This document shows, piece after piece, positions 52,507-62,092 of a stretch of DNA of 64,000 bases. Positions within the stretch are counted from its first letter, which is position 1; each line of letters begins with the position of its first letter. The DNA is from Palsa-360 sp963710315 (GTDB lineage: Bacteria; Acidobacteriota; Terriglobia; Acidiferrales; UBA7541): NCBI GenBank assembly GCA_963710315.1, contig CAVPZW010000002.1, forward strand, positions 121,026-185,025, given 5' to 3'. The notes below the pieces were generated by a model. The model made no database searches, was not told where the DNA came from, and was given only the letters and a program-made list of their open reading frames with translations. The translations under genes and the position numbers were made by a program.

Positions 52507-53823
52507 TTGCGCGAACATTCCAGTGTCAACGAAGCAGTTTTGCGGAATCACGATGGGGCGCGCGTGTCCATCAATAGTCCAGCACAGGTGCTGTTTGCCA
52601 GCTTGATTGGGACCACTATCGAATTTTTTGATTTTTATATTTTTGCTACCGCGGCTGTGCTTGTTTTTCCCAAGCTATTTTTCCCATCGACCGATCCGGC
52701 TACCGGCGTGCTTGCTTCGCTGGCTACCTTTGCGATTGCTTTTTTCGCGCGGCCGATTGGCTCGGCGCTGTTTGGGCATTTTGGCGATCGCATTGGGCGC
52801 AAGGCCACGCTGGTTGCGGCGCTGCTGACCATGGGGCTGTCCACGGTGGCCATTGGCGCGCTGCCCACGTATGGCACCATCGGCGTGGCTGCTCCGGCGC
52901 TCTTGGCGTTCTTTCGATTTGGGCAGGGGCTGGGGCTTGGCGGGGAGTGGGGCGGGGCGGTGTTGCTGGCGATTGAGAATGCGCCGCCGGGGAAGCGCGC
53001 GTGGTACGGCATGTTTCCGCAGCTTGGCGCGCCGATCGGTTTTCTGTTTTCGGGCGGAATATTTCTACTGCTTTCGAGATTGCTCAGCGACCAGCAATTT
53101 TTCAATTTTGGCTGGCGCATTCCGTTTTTGGCCAGCGCCGCTCTGGTGCTGGTGGGGCTGTATGTGCGGCTGACCATCACCGAGACGCCCGTATTTCAAA
53201 GTGCGCTCAGCCGCAGCGAGCGCGTGAAAGTGCCCATGCTGACGGTGTTCCGCGAGCACGGAAAAACTCTGTTTCTCGGCACGCTCACGGCCATCACCAC
53301 TTTCGTGCTGTTCTACCTGATGACCGTGTTCGCGCTGTCCTGGGGCACTACCGCGCTCGGTTACAGCCGTCAGAAATTTCTGGTCATGCAATTGTTCGCC
53401 GTGCTGTTCTTCGCGGTTTTTATTCCGGTAGGCGCAGTGCTGGCCGAAAGAGGGCGGCGCAGCACGCTTCTGTGGGTCACCGCAGCGATTGGCGCATTCG
53501 GATTGGTGCTCGCACGCATGTTTCTGGCGGGAACTACGGGCGCGGTGCTGATGATGACCGTCGGCCTCTCCTTGATGGGCCTGACCTACGGCCCGCTGGG
53601 CACGGTGCTCTCTGAATTATTTCCAACATCGGTGCGTTACACAGGCAGCTCGCTGACCTTCACCTTCGCCGGAATTTTTGGCGCGTCGCTCGCTCCGTAC
53701 ATTGCTACTTGGCTGGCAAAGAATTATGGATTGCATTACGTGGGCTACTATCTCACGGGCGCGGCCGCGTTGACGTTCGCCGGCCTGCTTGCCGCGCGAG
53801 AGACGAAGGACGAAGTGTTGTGA
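52507..53823 (+). CDS. MFS transporter, metabolite:H+ symporter (MHS) type
   Basis: A 438-residue, twelve-helix permease. MHS hallmarks are SLIGTTIEFFDFYIFATAA, FGHFGDRIGRKATLVAAL, RFGQGLGLGGEWGGAVLLAI, the domain-linker motif TITETPVFQSAL and YGPLGTVLSELFPTSVRYTG. Relatives carry small carboxylates, shikimate, proline or betaine; the substrate here is open. The start is TTG at 52507, with a GTG at 52564 as an alternative nearer the first helix. Confidence 0.9.
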   Translation: MREHSSVNEAVLRNHDGARVSINSPAQVLFASLIGTTIEFFDFYIFATAAVLVFPKLFFPSTDPATGVLASLATFAIAFFARPIGSALFGHFGDRIGRKATLVAALLTMGLSTVAIGALPTYGTIGVAAPALLAFFRFGQGLGLGGEWGGAVLLAIENAPPGKRAWYGMFPQLGAPIGFLFSGGIFLLLSRLLSDQQFFNFGWRIPFLASAALVLVGLYVRLTITETPVFQSALSRSERVKVPMLTVFREHGKTLFLGTLTAITTFVLFYLMTVFALSWGTTALGYSRQKFLVMQLFAVLFFAVFIPVGAVLAERGRRSTLLWVTAAIGAFGLVLARMFLAGTTGAVLMMTVGLSLMGLTYGPLGTVLSELFPTSVRYTGSSLTFTFAGIFGASLAPYIATWLAKNYGLHYVGYYLTGAAALTFAGLLAARETKDEVL

Positions 53824-53868
53824 TTCGCCACTTGGGCACTGTCTTAATTTGAAATTTCTTAGAGCAGT

Positions 53869-53994
53869 CGGAGGTCCGAGCTTCAGCTCGGACATTTACG
53901 CTTGGCTCGATATGGGCTTCAGCCCCTGAAGCTTCTGGGGTTAAAATCCCAGGCCGGGCGATACGTTTCGTCGGGGCTGAAGCCCCGACCTCCG
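53869..53994. repeat. REPIN-like inverted pair with GGAG head
   Basis: The left arm CGGAGGTCCGAGCTTCAGCT and the right arm, complement of CGGAGGTCGGGGCTTCAGCC, face each other. The GGAG head is the other tetranucleotide seen in REPs. A degenerate hairpin (GGGCTTCAGCCCCTGAAGC) lies between. The rest of 53824-54147 shows no gene. Confidence 0.75.
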
Positions 53995-54147
53995 AAACCT
54001 GAACATTCTTCAAAATGGGATAGCACCCGCCACCTGCCCAGCGTTGCATCCCAGGAAGATCGGGCGTAAGCTACCGCTCAGTAGCGAAAGAAGAGAAGCC
54101 ACTTTGGCGATCTTGGTGGCTGTGGCGCAACAAAGTCGCGCACCGTC

Positions 54148-54867
54148 ATGAATATGATTCCTCGACTCACGCTCGCTTTGCCGGCAGCCATCCTTGGCGT
54201 TGCGCTGATTGCACCCTCAGCGCCAGCCCAAGGGCGCGGAGCCCACGCATCCCCCGCCGCAGTTCGATCTCGATCTTCGCTCAGGATTGGCGGAAGGAAT
54301 GGGCTCGCGCGTCCAGCCCAGCGCCGATTCTTGAACGAACCTGGTTATTTATTTGCTCCCTACTATTTTCCTGACGGCGAATTGGACTACGGCACTGCCG
54401 AACAGCAATCGACTCCTGTGCAAATGTTCATGGCGCAGCCTGCTCAGCCGCCCGCGCCCGCAGCGAGTCCGATTGAACCGCTGCTCCTGGAAATCCACGA
54501 CGGGCAATGGGTGCGCGTTCCGACCGGCGGCGAAATGCTGACGGACGCGTCTCCTGCAAACTCTTCTGCAACCGCAACCTCCAATGCGCATTCTGGAATT
54601 AGCGAGCCCGCGGAAATAGCGCCGCCGCTTCCTGCATTGCCGCCTGCGGTAATCGTTTTTCGCGACGGCCACAGTGAAGAAGTGGGGAGATATACAATCC
54701 GGGACGGCGTCCTCTACACAAATGCGGAGTACTGGAGCGCAGCTTCGGCCACCAGAAAAATCCCCCTGTCTGAGTTGGATATTCCCGCAAGCCTGAGAAT
54801 CAACAACGAGCGCGGCACAAAATTTAATCTGCCGTCCAGCCCAAATGAAATCGTGGTCAGGTTCTAG
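54148..54867 (+). CDS. Exported hypothetical protein
   Basis: A 239-residue protein with a signal peptide (LTLALPAAILGVALIAPSAPA). A low-complexity Pro/Ala-rich middle is followed by a small C-terminal domain (VIVFRDGHSEEVGRYTIRDG, YTNAEYWSAASATRKIPL) with predicted beta strands. No family recognised. It stands alone between a repeat and the flavoprotein gene. Confidence 0.65.
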   Translation: MNMIPRLTLALPAAILGVALIAPSAPAQGRGAHASPAAVRSRSSLRIGGRNGLARPAQRRFLNEPGYLFAPYYFPDGELDYGTAEQQSTPVQMFMAQPAQPPAPAASPIEPLLLEIHDGQWVRVPTGGEMLTDASPANSSATATSNAHSGISEPAEIAPPLPALPPAVIVFRDGHSEEVGRYTIRDGVLYTNAEYWSAASATRKIPLSELDIPASLRINNERGTKFNLPSSPNEIVVRF

Positions 54868-54998
54868 GCCCCGAACGCATACATCCCAATCAGCCGCAGC
54901 GTCTTTCCGTTCCGAAGAATCCTGGAAATGCGATAGGCTATGTTTTCGTTGGGCGTCCTGCCAGCGCACAACAATCGTTTGACTTCGGAGGACGGTGC

Positions 54999-56815
54999 AT
55001 GAAGCAAAACAAGCCAGCACAGAACAATGTAAGTCGAAGAGATTTTGTCAGAACCGCGGCGGCGGGCCTGGGCGCATCGGCGCTGGCCGGCGTGGAAGCT
55101 GCGCCCATCGAATCGGCTCAGGGCGGCGCGCAGGTTCCCAAGCGATGGGACCGCGAAGCCGATGTAGTGATCATCGGCGCTGGAGCCACGGGACTACCGG
55201 CGGCGATCGAAGCGATTGAAAATGGCGCGTCCGTAATTATTGTGGATGCGAATACGGACGTTGGCGGGCACGCCATCGTGAGCGGAGGGAACATCGCTCT
55301 GGGCGGAGGGTCCGCGCGGCAGCAAAAATACGGCGTGAAGGATTCTCCGGACTTGCTCTTCTCGGACCTGACCGACTGGTCCGTGGTGGAGCCCAACGGC
55401 TTCCCGGATTATCGTTACAACGACAAGGAAATTATCCGCGCCTTTGCCGACAACAGCGGCGACACTTGCGACTGGCTGGTGGCGCATGGCGTCGTGTTTG
55501 TGGATAAGGCTCCGGACAACGCAGGCGCGCACGCCACGGGAAATTCCGCTCCGCGCGAAAACCATGCCGCTCCCATGCAGTGGCCGCAGATGCAGACAGG
55601 CGTGCCGGTAGCGCCGGATAAGCAAGCCACAACATCGGCAGGCATCGGCTTCGTCAGGCCCATGGAGGCCTCGGCGCGAAAGCTTGGCGCTCAAATTTTG
55701 TTGCAGCACCGCATGACCAGCATCATTCGCGAAAATCAAACATCGGGGCGTGTCCTGGGAATCACGGCGACGAACAATGGCAAGACGCTGAACATCCGAG
55801 CGAAAAAAGCGGTCATCATCGGTACCGGCGGACACAGCAGCAACGTCAACTTCCGCCGCATTTTCGATCCGCGCCTCACCGAAGAGTATCAAACCATGGG
55901 CGAGGCCTACTCGACGCGCGACGCCAGCGGGGAACTTGCCGCCATGGCTCTCGGAGCGTCGCTATGGGGCGCCTACAATCAGACCGGAGAATTCGGCGAA
56001 GCCCTTACCAAGGCGGGAAGAATCGGCAGCCGCGAAGGATACGTCAATCTCAATTGGATGCCGGAAAGTCCGGTCTTCTCGCGTGCAGGATCGACGGGCC
56101 TGCGCGTGGCCGACTGGCAGAACGTGATTCTGGTGAATCAGATTGGCCTAAGATTCTTCGACGAAACTAAAGGCCAGTATCCCACGGCCAATAATTACGG
56201 CGCGATCAAACCGTACGTCCCGGGAAGCTATCTCAACGCCGCCAATATCAAATACGATCCCGCAAGTTTTCTGAACGCTGCGCTGGCCGGAACCGGAGAG
56301 GCCACCAACGGAGGCGGGCCGATCTGGGCCATCTTCGACGCGGACGCCGAGAAACGCGAGGGCTGGAACACAACTCCTCCCGATGTGGACGTCGCCGGAG
56401 GATTTTCTTTTCCGGAAACACGATCGAGGAGCTGGCGCGCAACATCGTCAACAAATACCAGCGCAAGCCCATGCCGCCCGACGCATTGCAGGATACGGTA
56501 GCGAAATACAACTCCTACGTCGATGCGGGCCAGGACGCGGATTTTGGCAAGCCTGCTCCGAAATATAAAATTCAAACCCCGCCATTTTATGCGGCATGGT
56601 CCACGCCGGTTGTGCATGACTCGCGCGCGGGGCTGCGTATCAACGCCAAGTGCCAGGTGATCGACCTGAACGGAAACGTGATCCCAGGCTTATATTGCGG
56701 CGGGGAATCCGCCGGCGGGTTCAGCATTCACGGCATCGCGCGCTGCGCAGTGCAGGGGCGCATCGCGGGGCGCGAAGCCGCAAAACTGCCTCCCAATTCG
56801 CCGAGCAAAGGTTAG
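54999..56815 (+). CDS. Tat-exported FAD-dependent oxidoreductase (fumarate reductase/flavocytochrome c type), one frameshift
   Basis: A twin-arginine signal (VSRRDFVRTAAAGLGASAL) sends the folded flavoprotein to the periplasm. The FAD-binding motif is ADVVIIGAGATGLPAAIEAI. FAD_binding_2-type features follow: VDANTDVGGHAIVSGGNIAL, KAVIIGTGGHSSN and the C-terminal GLYCGGESAGGFSIHGIARC. The T run at 56403-56406 lacks one base, splitting the gene; corrected, it encodes 605 residues. No heme motifs are present, so electrons must come from a separate donor. It is followed by an amidase gene. The substrate (fumarate, urocanate or a ketosteroid-like molecule) is unknown. Confidence 0.85.
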
Positions 56816-56847
56816 CGAGAAATTCAAGGCGAAGGCAGAGTGGCGCA

Positions 56848-56888
56848 GGGTTTGGTGGCGCCGGCGTCCCGCCGGCGCCACCAAACCC
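56848..56888. repeat. GC-rich 19-bp-stem palindrome
   Basis: GGGTTTGGTGGCGCCGGCG and its complement pair around three bases (TCC). It lies between the flavoprotein and amidase genes, about 40 bp before the latter's start. It is probably a single-arm relative of the other palindromic repeats. Confidence 0.75.
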
Positions 56889-56927
56889 CGCTTCGATCGC
56901 GGCGAGAGCGGAAAATGGAGGTACTCC

Positions 56928-58724
56928 ATGTCCAATTCGCGCAGGCAATTCTTGACTCACTCGACGCTTGCGTTGCTGGGAGCGGCCGCGGGATGCGGCG
57001 GCAAGCCGCAGAATGTGCCGGAACCTCCCGCCGGGGCTCCACCTGCGTTTGGGACTTCGCCGCCTGCCGGACCGGAAGTATCCGCCGCAACCTTTGCCGA
57101 AGCCGAGAAGCTTCTCCAGATTCCTCTAACGAGCGCGGAGCGCACCCAAGCGGCAGGCAGCTGGCGCGCAAACGTGGCTTCCGTATATGAGCGGCGCACA
57201 GGCCCTCGCAAGGTTGCTCTGGAGTCCGCAATGGTCCCCTATTCCACCTGGGACCCGGTGCTGCCCGGAGAGAAGCGCGGCGCTGTGCGCGACCGATTTG
57301 TCCTCAACACAAGCGATCCCGGCCCATTGCCTGCAAAGGACGACGAAATCGCCTTCGCTCCGCTGACGCAACTTTCGCGCTGGATTCAGCAGCGAAAGCT
57401 GACCTCCGAACGCCTCACGCGAATCTATCTCGACCGCCTGCAGAAATTTGACGCAAAACTGCGCTGCGTCATTACCCTGACCGGCGATTTCGCGCTGGCG
57501 CAATCCAAGAAAGCCGATGCGGAGATTGCTGCAGGGAAGTACCGCGGCCCTCTGCACGGAATCCCCTGGGGCGGGAAGGATTTGCTCGATACCGCCGGGA
57601 TCCCCACAACTTATGGTGCCGAGCCATTTCGAAACCGCGTGCCATCGAAAGATGCTGTCGTTGTAAGGCGGCTTCATGATGCGGGTGCTGTTCTGGTCGC
57701 GAAATTGAGTTTGGGGGCCCTAGCGCTCAATGACGTGTGGTTTGGCGGTCAGACCATGAACCCGTGGTTGCTAGAGGAAGGGTCCTCGGGATCGAGCGCG
57801 GGCCCTGGCGCTGCAACGGCGGCGGGGCTTGTTGGATTTGCCATCGGCAGCGAGACAGACGGGAGCATCGTAAGCCCGTCCATGCGCTGCGGAATTACCG
57901 GATTGCGCCCCACCTTCGGCCGCGTGCCGCGTACGGGTGCCATGACGCTATGCTGGTCGCTGGATAAGCTTGGCCCCATGACTCGCAGCGTTGCCGACGC
58001 GATGCTGGTGCTGCGCGCCATTTCCGGGCCGGACTCGGGAGATTTAGGCAGTGTGTCCAGCAAGCTCGATTTCGACGCAGGGGTAGGCGCGCAGGGGCTG
58101 CGCGTGGGCTATTTTCCCAAGTGGATGAAGGAAAGTCCGGCGGCCGATGTAGACCGCAACGCCCTGGAAATAGTTCAAAAGGCGGGAATGGTTCCGGTGG
58201 AGGTGTCCATTCCAGACTGGCCTTACAACTCGCTGGACTTGATCCTGTTTGCGGAGGCGGCTGCTGCTTTCGAAGACCTCACGCTGAGCCATGGCGTGGA
58301 CCAGCTCAAGAGCCAATCGGCGGACTCCTGGCCCAACATTTTCCGGCAGGCGCGCTTTCTTTCTGCCGTGGACTTCGTTCAGACCGACCGCTTCCGCCGC
58401 AGCGTGGCCATGGAAATGGCTCGGGTCTTCTCCAGCGTGGATTTGCTGCTGGTGCCGTCGCTGCGCGATGAGATGCTCACCATTACCAATTTTACAGGGT
58501 ACCCCTCGCTGACGTTGCGCGCCGGTTTTGTGAACGTGTCCACCGCGCGAAGCGACTGGGCGCCGGACCCTGCCAAACCGCTTCCCACATTTTCAACGCC
58601 GCGCCGCGTGCCGCACGGCGTGACGCTGATCGGCAGGCACTTCGAAGAGGGAACTTTGGGCCGCGCGGGCCTGGCGCTGGAGCGAATTTTCAACGTGGCA
58701 GGGGAGAGGCCGCCCGGCTTTTGA
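56928..58724 (+). CDS. Exported amidase-signature family hydrolase
   Basis: A 598-residue protein. The N-terminus (NSRRQFLTHSTLALLGAAAG, then Cys) combines a twin-arginine-like motif with a lipobox, so it is probably a Tat-exported lipoprotein. The amidase-signature triad is visible: Lys in GIPWGGKDLLDTAGIPTTYG (about residue 215), Ser in EEGSSGSSAGPGAATAAGLV and the nucleophilic Ser in GSETDGSIVSPS (about 309). This domain normally hydrolyses amides; the gatA role is excluded by export and context. The substrate is unknown. Confidence 0.88.
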   Translation: MSNSRRQFLTHSTLALLGAAAGCGGKPQNVPEPPAGAPPAFGTSPPAGPEVSAATFAEAEKLLQIPLTSAERTQAAGSWRANVASVYERRTGPRKVALESAMVPYSTWDPVLPGEKRGAVRDRFVLNTSDPGPLPAKDDEIAFAPLTQLSRWIQQRKLTSERLTRIYLDRLQKFDAKLRCVITLTGDFALAQSKKADAEIAAGKYRGPLHGIPWGGKDLLDTAGIPTTYGAEPFRNRVPSKDAVVVRRLHDAGAVLVAKLSLGALALNDVWFGGQTMNPWLLEEGSSGSSAGPGAATAAGLVGFAIGSETDGSIVSPSMRCGITGLRPTFGRVPRTGAMTLCWSLDKLGPMTRSVADAMLVLRAISGPDSGDLGSVSSKLDFDAGVGAQGLRVGYFPKWMKESPAADVDRNALEIVQKAGMVPVEVSIPDWPYNSLDLILFAEAAAAFEDLTLSHGVDQLKSQSADSWPNIFRQARFLSAVDFVQTDRFRRSVAMEMARVFSSVDLLLVPSLRDEMLTITNFTGYPSLTLRAGFVNVSTARSDWAPDPAKPLPTFSTPRRVPHGVTLIGRHFEEGTLGRAGLALERIFNVAGERPPGF

Positions 58725-58750
58725 CGCGGGCGAAAAAAGTTGGCAAAAAA

Positions 58751-58795
58751 GCGAAACCCCGGTCCTTTACAAAGTGTGAAGGACCGGGGTTTCGC
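58751..58795. terminator. Bidirectional terminator-like hairpin
   Basis: GCGAAACCCCGGTCCTT and its exact complement form a 17-bp stem with an 11-base loop between convergent genes. AAAAAA lies just before it, serving as a T tract on the minus strand. Confidence 0.7.
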
Positions 58796-58813
58796 GCATT
58801 CCAGCGTATCTCT

Positions 58814-59349
58814 TTAGTAGGTAATGGTCAGCGTCAGATTTGTGGTGTGCTGCAACGCTCCGCTGGTCCAAGTAACCACCAATGAATACGGTGTACTTAC
58901 GGGACTGGAATTATTGGTCGTGCAGCCGCCCATGCCAAGTACCACGCCGATGAGCAGCGTCGCGAAACTTGCCATCGCTAGCGTGGGGGCAGCCAAGTGA
59001 CGCCGTCTGCGAAGCGTAAGAAGCCCAAGAGTCGGCAGGCAGAGCAAGGTCAGCGCGGCTGCCAGTGTTCCATCAGGACGCTATTTTGTTGCGTATCGCT
59101 GATGTAGACGTTGCCTAACGCGTCCACGGCAACCCTGTAAGGGTAATTTAAGGAACTGCTGGGAATTACGGTTTGCGCTGCGCTGAATTGAACGGTCTGC
59201 GCCTGCGCGCCGGGAGTGGCAAGCAGGCCAAGCGCTGCCAGCATGGCCGCCGGAGAAAGGAGCGCGCAAATACTTACATACAAAAATTCGGTGCATCGAA
59301 GCAGTGCGGCTCGTGACACAAAAGCGGCGTTACTTTGCCTCTTTGACAA
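58814..59349 (-). pseudogene. Deletion remnant of a large NHL-repeat/Ig-like secreted protein
   Basis: The 5' piece encodes a signal region and one NHL-type repeat (PYRVAVDALGNVYISDTQQN). It is then joined out of frame near 59065 to a 3' piece (LGLLTLRRRRHLAAP, a membrane stretch ending GMGGC, then PYSLVVTWTSGALQHTTNLT). As I know these proteins, that 3' piece looks like the usual tail of long acidobacterial NHL/Ig proteins, including the sorting-like LRRRR and lipobox-like GGC. The middle, normally many hundreds of residues, is missing. No intact open frame spans the joint. Confidence 0.65.
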
Positions 59350-59870
59350 TACGCGAACGTAGGTCTCGGAAACCGAAATGAATTTGAGGCGAATTTTAAA
59401 AAAAAGACACTCGTGTACAAGCTGTGTTCCCGTCTGAAAACATAGGCGCGCGATCCTTTCAATTTTGCGGTGGATTTATAGTCTGTGAATTCAGCACTTT
59501 CAGTTCCGCGGTTCGCGAAATTCATAAGCACGCGCCGCTGATGTATTTGTTTCAACCGGAGGTCATGGCTGCCTAGGAAATAGGCAATCGATTGGCATTC
59601 GGAGTTCGATAATTCACGGTCGGCAGGACGGCCGCATTCCGCGGTCCAAAGAGGGGATTGCAACTCTTATATTTTTCTAAAAATTGAAGATTTTTTCGTG
59701 CTGAGGTAAGGCCCAAAACAGGACACGGGGACGTTGTGACTTGCGAAGGCCGGATGACGCCGCACTGTGATAGGGCCGAGTATGGCTGCCGTGGGGGTGA
59801 CAAGAATGCACTAAGCTACAGCGGCCGACAGGTCAAAAGTGGTGAATATTCACGATTTGCCGAGCTTAAA
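59350..59870. other. Gap with no gene recognised
   Basis: Locally AT-rich runs (around 59390-59405 and 59670-59700) and no open frame with similarity. It may contain the former promoter of the NHL gene. Nothing else is supported. Confidence 0.4.
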
Positions 59871-60878
59871 TCAGGATTCGCGAATCGCGCCAATCACGGC
59901 CTTGGTAAACTCCTGCGTGGTGGCCGTTCCGCCAACGTCGCGCGTGGTATGTTTCCCCTCGCGGTACACTTTGTCGAGCGCCGCAAGAATTCGGCGCGAA
60001 GCGTCCATTTCGTTCAAATAGTTCAGCATCATCGCGGCGGACATCAGGATCGCCGTCGGATTGGCAATCCCTTTGCCGACGATATCCGGCGCCGTCCCAT
60101 GCACGGCTTCAAACAACGCCGCAACATCGCCTATATTGCCGCTGGGCACCACGCCCAATCCTCCCACCAGCCCGGCGGCCAGATCGCTGACCACGTCCCC
60201 ATAAAGATTTGGCAGCAGCAGCATGTCAAATTGCGTGGGGTTCATCACCAGCTGCATGCAGGCGTTGTCCACAATTAGTTCGCGATATTCGATCTCCGGA
60301 TATTTCTCGGCCACCGCTCGAATGGAGCTAAGGAAAAGGCCGTCGGAAAGCTTCATGATGTTGGCCTTGTGGATGGCATGAATTTTCTTGCGCCCATTCT
60401 TGCGCGCGTACTCGAAAGCGAACTTGGCAATGCGCGTGGAAGCGTACTCCGTGATGATTTTCAAACTTTCAACAACGCCTGGAACCACGGTATGTTCCAG
60501 CCCTGCGTATAGGTCTTCCGTATTTTCACGCACGATCACCATGTCCACGCCGGACCATCGCGACGATACTCCCGCGACGTTGCGCACCGGACGCAGGTTA
60601 GCATAGAGGTCAAGTTCCTTGCGAAGTACAACGTTGATGCTCGGCGGCCCTTCCGCCACGGCCGTGGCCATCGGCCCTTTCAGCGCGACATGCGTGCGGC
60701 GCACCGATGCCACCGCTTCCTCGCGAGGAAATTCTCCCACGCGCTTTCCGTCTTGGAGCGGCGCGGCAAACACTTCCCATTCCACCGAAACTCCGGCAGC
60801 CTCCACAATCTGCGTGGCCGCATCCGCGACTTCAGGTCCGATACCGTCTCCTGGAAGAAGAGTAATTTGGTGGGTCAT
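59871..60878 (-). CDS. NAD-type isocitrate dehydrogenase family protein (isocitrate/isopropylmalate dehydrogenase superfamily)
   Basis: A 335-residue beta-decarboxylating dehydrogenase. ITLLPGDGIGPEVADAA begins the fold. The substrate loop INVVLRKELDLYANLRPV has the isocitrate-type pattern. MVIVRENTEDLYAGLEH, the catalytic Lys in HKANIMKLSDGLFL and the Asp metal ligands in LLLPNLYGDVVSDLAAGLVG follow. The cofactor segment EAVHGTAPDIVGKGIANPTA resembles NAD-dependent enzymes. Isopropylmalate or homoisocitrate dehydrogenase remains possible, because no leu genes lie near. It is transcribed alone, divergent from yggS. Confidence 0.88.
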   Translation of the reverse strand: MTHQITLLPGDGIGPEVADAATQIVEAAGVSVEWEVFAAPLQDGKRVGEFPREEAVASVRRTHVALKGPMATAVAEGPPSINVVLRKELDLYANLRPVRNVAGVSSRWSGVDMVIVRENTEDLYAGLEHTVVPGVVESLKIITEYASTRIAKFAFEYARKNGRKKIHAIHKANIMKLSDGLFLSSIRAVAEKYPEIEYRELIVDNACMQLVMNPTQFDMLLLPNLYGDVVSDLAAGLVGGLGVVPSGNIGDVAALFEAVHGTAPDIVGKGIANPTAILMSAAMMLNYLNEMDASRRILAALDKVYREGKHTTRDVGGTATTQEFTKAVIGAIRES

Positions 60879-61011
60879 GTTTTAATCTTAAGGGAATGGC
60901 CGCGAATTGTCGAAAATCGCCATAAATTGCTGTTGCCACTTTGCTAAGTACCAATCGCCGCAAATCTCGTCTCGCGGAAGATTGCGTTCGCCGCATGTTA
61001 GAATTCGAGTG

Positions 61012-61758
61012 ATGACCTCCGCACCTCAAAAAATGACTGAGAATCTCACTAAGGTGCGCGAACGCATTGAACTGGCCGCTTCGCGCTGCGGGCGTCGCGC
61101 CGAAGATATCACTCTGATCGCAGTCTCAAAAACTCAATCGGCGCGCAAAATTCAGGAGCTGTATGAAGCGGGAGTCCGCCATTTTGGCGAAAATCGCGTG
61201 CAGGAGCGGGAGTCGAAACTGGCCCATTTGGCCGGCCTCAACGCAACTTGGCACATGATCGGACATCTCCAGAAAAATAAAGTGTCGCGAGCCGCCCGTC
61301 TATTCGCCAGCATCGATTCGGTGGACAGTATTTCGCTGGCTGAAAAGCTCGACCGCGCCCGAGCGGATTTAGCCGCTGAAGCCGCCGGCAAATCGATATC
61401 GGTCGCGGAAGGGAACCGGTTCCGCGTGCTGGTCGAGGTGAAACTAGATCCCGAGCCAGCGAAATCCGGCGTGCCTAGCGAGGATGTCACGCAGCTTGCG
61501 GAAGCCATTCTGCGATTGCCGCGCCTGGATTTGCGCGGCCTGATGGGCGTCCCACCCTATTTCGACAATCCCGAAGAGGCACGCCCGTACTTTGGCCGCT
61601 TGCGCGAATTGCGCGATGAAGTCCGCGCACAAATGGGTGCGGAGATGCTGCCCGTTCTCTCCATGGGCATGTCCAATGATTTCGAAATCGCCATTGAAGA
61701 GGGAGCTACCGAAGTGCGTATTGGAACAGCACTGTTCGGGGAGAGAGAAAAGGCTTAG
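61012..61758 (+). CDS. yggS: YggS-family PLP homeostasis protein
   Basis: A 248-residue, single-domain PLP-binding protein (PLPBP) that maintains vitamin B6 balance and affects amino-acid pools. The PLP Lys is in ITLIAVSKTQ. Other family blocks are FGENRVQERESK, WHMIGHLQKNKV, LRGLMGVPPY and LSMGMSNDFEIAIEEGATEV with RIGTALFGE. The start is the ATG at 61012; an ATG 21 bases later is also possible. It begins a tight operon with yggU and the M24 peptidase. Confidence 0.93.
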   Translation: MTSAPQKMTENLTKVRERIELAASRCGRRAEDITLIAVSKTQSARKIQELYEAGVRHFGENRVQERESKLAHLAGLNATWHMIGHLQKNKVSRAARLFASIDSVDSISLAEKLDRARADLAAEAAGKSISVAEGNRFRVLVEVKLDPEPAKSGVPSEDVTQLAEAILRLPRLDLRGLMGVPPYFDNPEEARPYFGRLRELRDEVRAQMGAEMLPVLSMGMSNDFEIAIEEGATEVRIGTALFGEREKA

Positions 61759-61764
61759 TCCCAC

Positions 61765-62046
61765 GTGGAAATTGCTGAGAAAAATGGGACGGTAAGCTTC
61801 ATGGTTCGCGTGCAGCCTCGCGCCAGCCGGGACGAAATCGTCGGCGAGTACCAGGGCGGGCTGAAGATACGTCTCATGGCGCCGCCCGTGGACGATCGCG
61901 CTAACGAAGCGCTGTGCAAGCTGCTGGCGGCGCGTTTGAAAGTGCCGCTCAGCGCTGTTAGAATCGCGTCAGGAGAGCGCAGCCGCAGCAAGCGCGTGGA
62001 GATTTCCGGAGTGGCAGCCGCGAAGGTTTGCGATCTCGCCGGTTGA
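61765..62046 (+). CDS. yggU: YggU-family DUF167 protein
   Basis: A 93-residue protein matching DUF167: VRVQPRASRDEIVGEYQGGL, APPVDDRANEALCKLLAARL and ASGERSRSKRVEISG. Its function is unknown. It often lies next to yggS, as here (6 bp after it). The start is GTG at 61765. Confidence 0.9.
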   Translation: MEIAEKNGTVSFMVRVQPRASRDEIVGEYQGGLKIRLMAPPVDDRANEALCKLLAARLKVPLSAVRIASGERSRSKRVEISGVAAAKVCDLAG

Positions 62047-62092
62047 ATTGATAAGCTTTCGTTTTTAACGGAATTTTCCAATTCGCCCCACT

